DNA of 64,000 nucleotides from Desulfogranum japonicum DSM 18378. GTDB taxonomy: Bacteria > Desulfobacterota > Desulfobulbia > Desulfobulbales > Desulfobulbaceae. A program made the position numbers and the translations under genes. Below are positions 63,026 to 64,000 of this stretch, one piece after another. The notes beneath the pieces were generated by a model. It was not told the DNA's origin. It saw only the letters and a program-made list of their open reading frames with translations, and searched no databases. The first letter of the stretch is position 1. The number at the start of each line of letters is the position of its first letter. The stretch spans positions 62,001 to 126,000 of the forward strand of contig NZ_AUCV01000003.1 in NCBI RefSeq assembly GCF_000429945.1, in the 5' to 3' direction.

Positions 63026-64000
63026 TCAGGAAAGTACCCTGGTCAGTGATTGTGCAACCAGCTCCCATATGTATTTTACTTCGATATCAAGATCAAACTC
63101 ACGATTTAGAGATTTTTCCATTTGATCTTTGCAGTTATGACATGAAGTCACTATCAGCTTTGCCTTTGATTCTTTGATCTGGCGGGCTTTTTTGCTGCCA
63201 TAATATACGCGTTCCACGGTGTAGGGGCTTGCCCAGGCGCCACCGCCAGCGCCGCAGCAATAGGTGTCGTTTCTGTTTGGCAGAAGTTCTGTGTAGTTGG
63301 GGCAACATGCCTGAACAATTGCCCGGCTCTCCTCGTAGAAAGCGTTGCCAAAAGTTTTCAGGGATTTTCTTCCGTAATTACATGAGTCATGGATAGCCGT
63401 CAGCTGGGTGTGGGTGGTGTTATCCAGAGTTATTCTTTTCTCACTGATATACTCCATTAACAGATCGAAAACAGAGTAGACAGTGAATTTTTCCAGAGTT
63501 TCCGGAAACCATCGCTGCAATCCGAGTCTGGTTGCATAGTAGGCATGCCCGCATTCAGGGAGGAGCAAAGCCTGACAGTTTAGCCGCTCCATGTTGTCGA
63601 CAATACGTTCAACAATGGTTTTCATGGCGTTGTCGTCACCTGAGTAGAGCGCCCAGTTTACGCCTTCCCAGTTTTCCGACGAAATAGTCCAGGATTCCTT
63701 GGCTGCGTGGAATATTCGCCACCACCATGTCATGTTTTCCGGTTGGGCAAAAGGTTCCTTGGAATTTATGGTGATAAGGAGTCTGGAGCCACGAACATCT
63801 ATGGGGGTGCTGAAGCCAGGACAGTCGCTGTTGTGTAACTCTTTCCCCAGAGAAGAAAGCAGGTCCATGAAATCAGTCTTTGGAATGCCGAGATTATTCC
63901 CTTTTTCAAGGCAGGTGGTGATCCCCTTTTGTATAGGGCTTGGCACTTTACCACGGGGCCTGCTGGCTCTCAGGGCACGCATGAGTTCAACGATACGAAC
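63026..64000 (-). CDS. hdrD: HdrD/HdrB-like CCG-domain Fe-S protein, 5' end beyond window
   Basis: A frame open from the right window edge, so the N-terminus is missing; an internal ATG at 63982 is not the start, because codons before it (RIVELMRALR) continue a typical HdrC-like region. The visible 324 residues have a CCG domain (CNYGRKSLKTFGN, ACCPNYTEL, YCCGAGGGAWAS, SCHNCKDQ) that binds the non-cubane catalytic cluster. It is 198 bp upstream of hdrA and co-directional. Confidence 0.88.
   Translation of the reverse strand, partial: VRIVELMRALRASRPRGKVPSPIQKGITTCLEKGNNLGIPKTDFMDLLSSLGKELHNSDCPGFSTPIDVRGSRLLITINSKEPFAQPENMTWWWRIFHAAKESWTISSENWEGVNWALYSGDDNAMKTIVERIVDNMERLNCQALLLPECGHAYYATRLGLQRWFPETLEKFTVYSVFDLLMEYISEKRITLDNTTHTQLTAIHDSCNYGRKSLKTFGNAFYEESRAIVQACCPNYTELLPNRNDTYCCGAGGGAWASPYTVERVYYGSKKARQIKESKAKLIVTSCHNCKDQMEKSLNREFDLDIEVKYIWELVAQSLTRVLS

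Overview
The window looks like a piece of chromosome from an anaerobic, sulfur- and hydrogen-metabolising member of the Desulfobacterota, most likely the Desulfobulbales. This is inferred from the gene set: an HdrA/MvhD/HdrD-type electron-transfer cluster, a complete hypFCDE-hypAB [NiFe]-hydrogenase maturation set, an ORP-like (orange protein) locus of paired Mrp/MinD ATPases with NifX-type proteins behind a sigma-54 activator, a CoA-disulfide-reductase-like FAD/rhodanese enzyme, a YeeE/YedE sulfur transporter pair, a TRAP transporter and large PAS hybrid kinases. I see no rRNA, tRNA, CRISPR array, phage genes or intact insertion sequence.

Layout. 1-5113 (minus): a three-gene RND efflux operon, with the pump cut by the left edge and an operator-like palindrome upstream. 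5675-9627 (minus): a sugar-type solute-binding lipoprotein followed by a membrane hybrid histidine kinase, with no transporter. 9628-14177: AT-rich spacers, a small SAM methyltransferase, a DEAD-box helicase and a TPR-methyltransferase. 14663-23855: argA, a UPF0182 membrane protein, a split YeeE/YedE pair, a DeaD-like helicase and a Rossmann-chemoreceptor fusion. 24.1-27.1 kb: two orphan genes separated by three copies of one direct repeat. 27.2-34.6 kb: an EamA permease, a P-type ATPase, a Rap1a/Tai-like protein, a PhnD-type binding protein with a HAMP receptor, and a secreted orphan. 34.8-41.2 kb: a TRAP operon divergent from a soluble PAS/GAF hybrid kinase. 41.4-44.4 kb: a small orphan, an EI24/CysZ-like membrane protein and the FAD/rhodanese enzyme.

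44.8-50.6 kb is the most coherent block. A PAS/AAA+/Fis sigma-54 activator is followed by a perfect-spacing -24/-12 promoter and an upstream 15-bp palindrome. Then come NifX, a degenerate receiver, two ferredoxin-MinD ATPases, two more NifX proteins and an IscU/NifU-like scaffold, closed by a strong terminator. Between the second and third NifX genes lies a 114-nt sequence that folds into a 16-bp closing stem with three internal hairpins, a candidate cis-regulatory RNA. 50.6-51.7 kb has no genes but holds three consecutive long-armed hairpins. 51.7-64 kb: a DUF2284 protein, the hyp genes, a zinc-ribbon protein, and the mvhD-hdrA-hdrD cluster running off the right edge.

At least four families of short non-autonomous repeats are scattered through the intergenic regions: a REP-like family headed AGTGYCTGTC, two MITE-like palindromic families, and the direct repeats at 24.4-27.0 kb. 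A second theme is the pairing of extracytoplasmic binding proteins with signalling proteins instead of, or next to, transporters (8.3, 32.1 and 36.6 kb).
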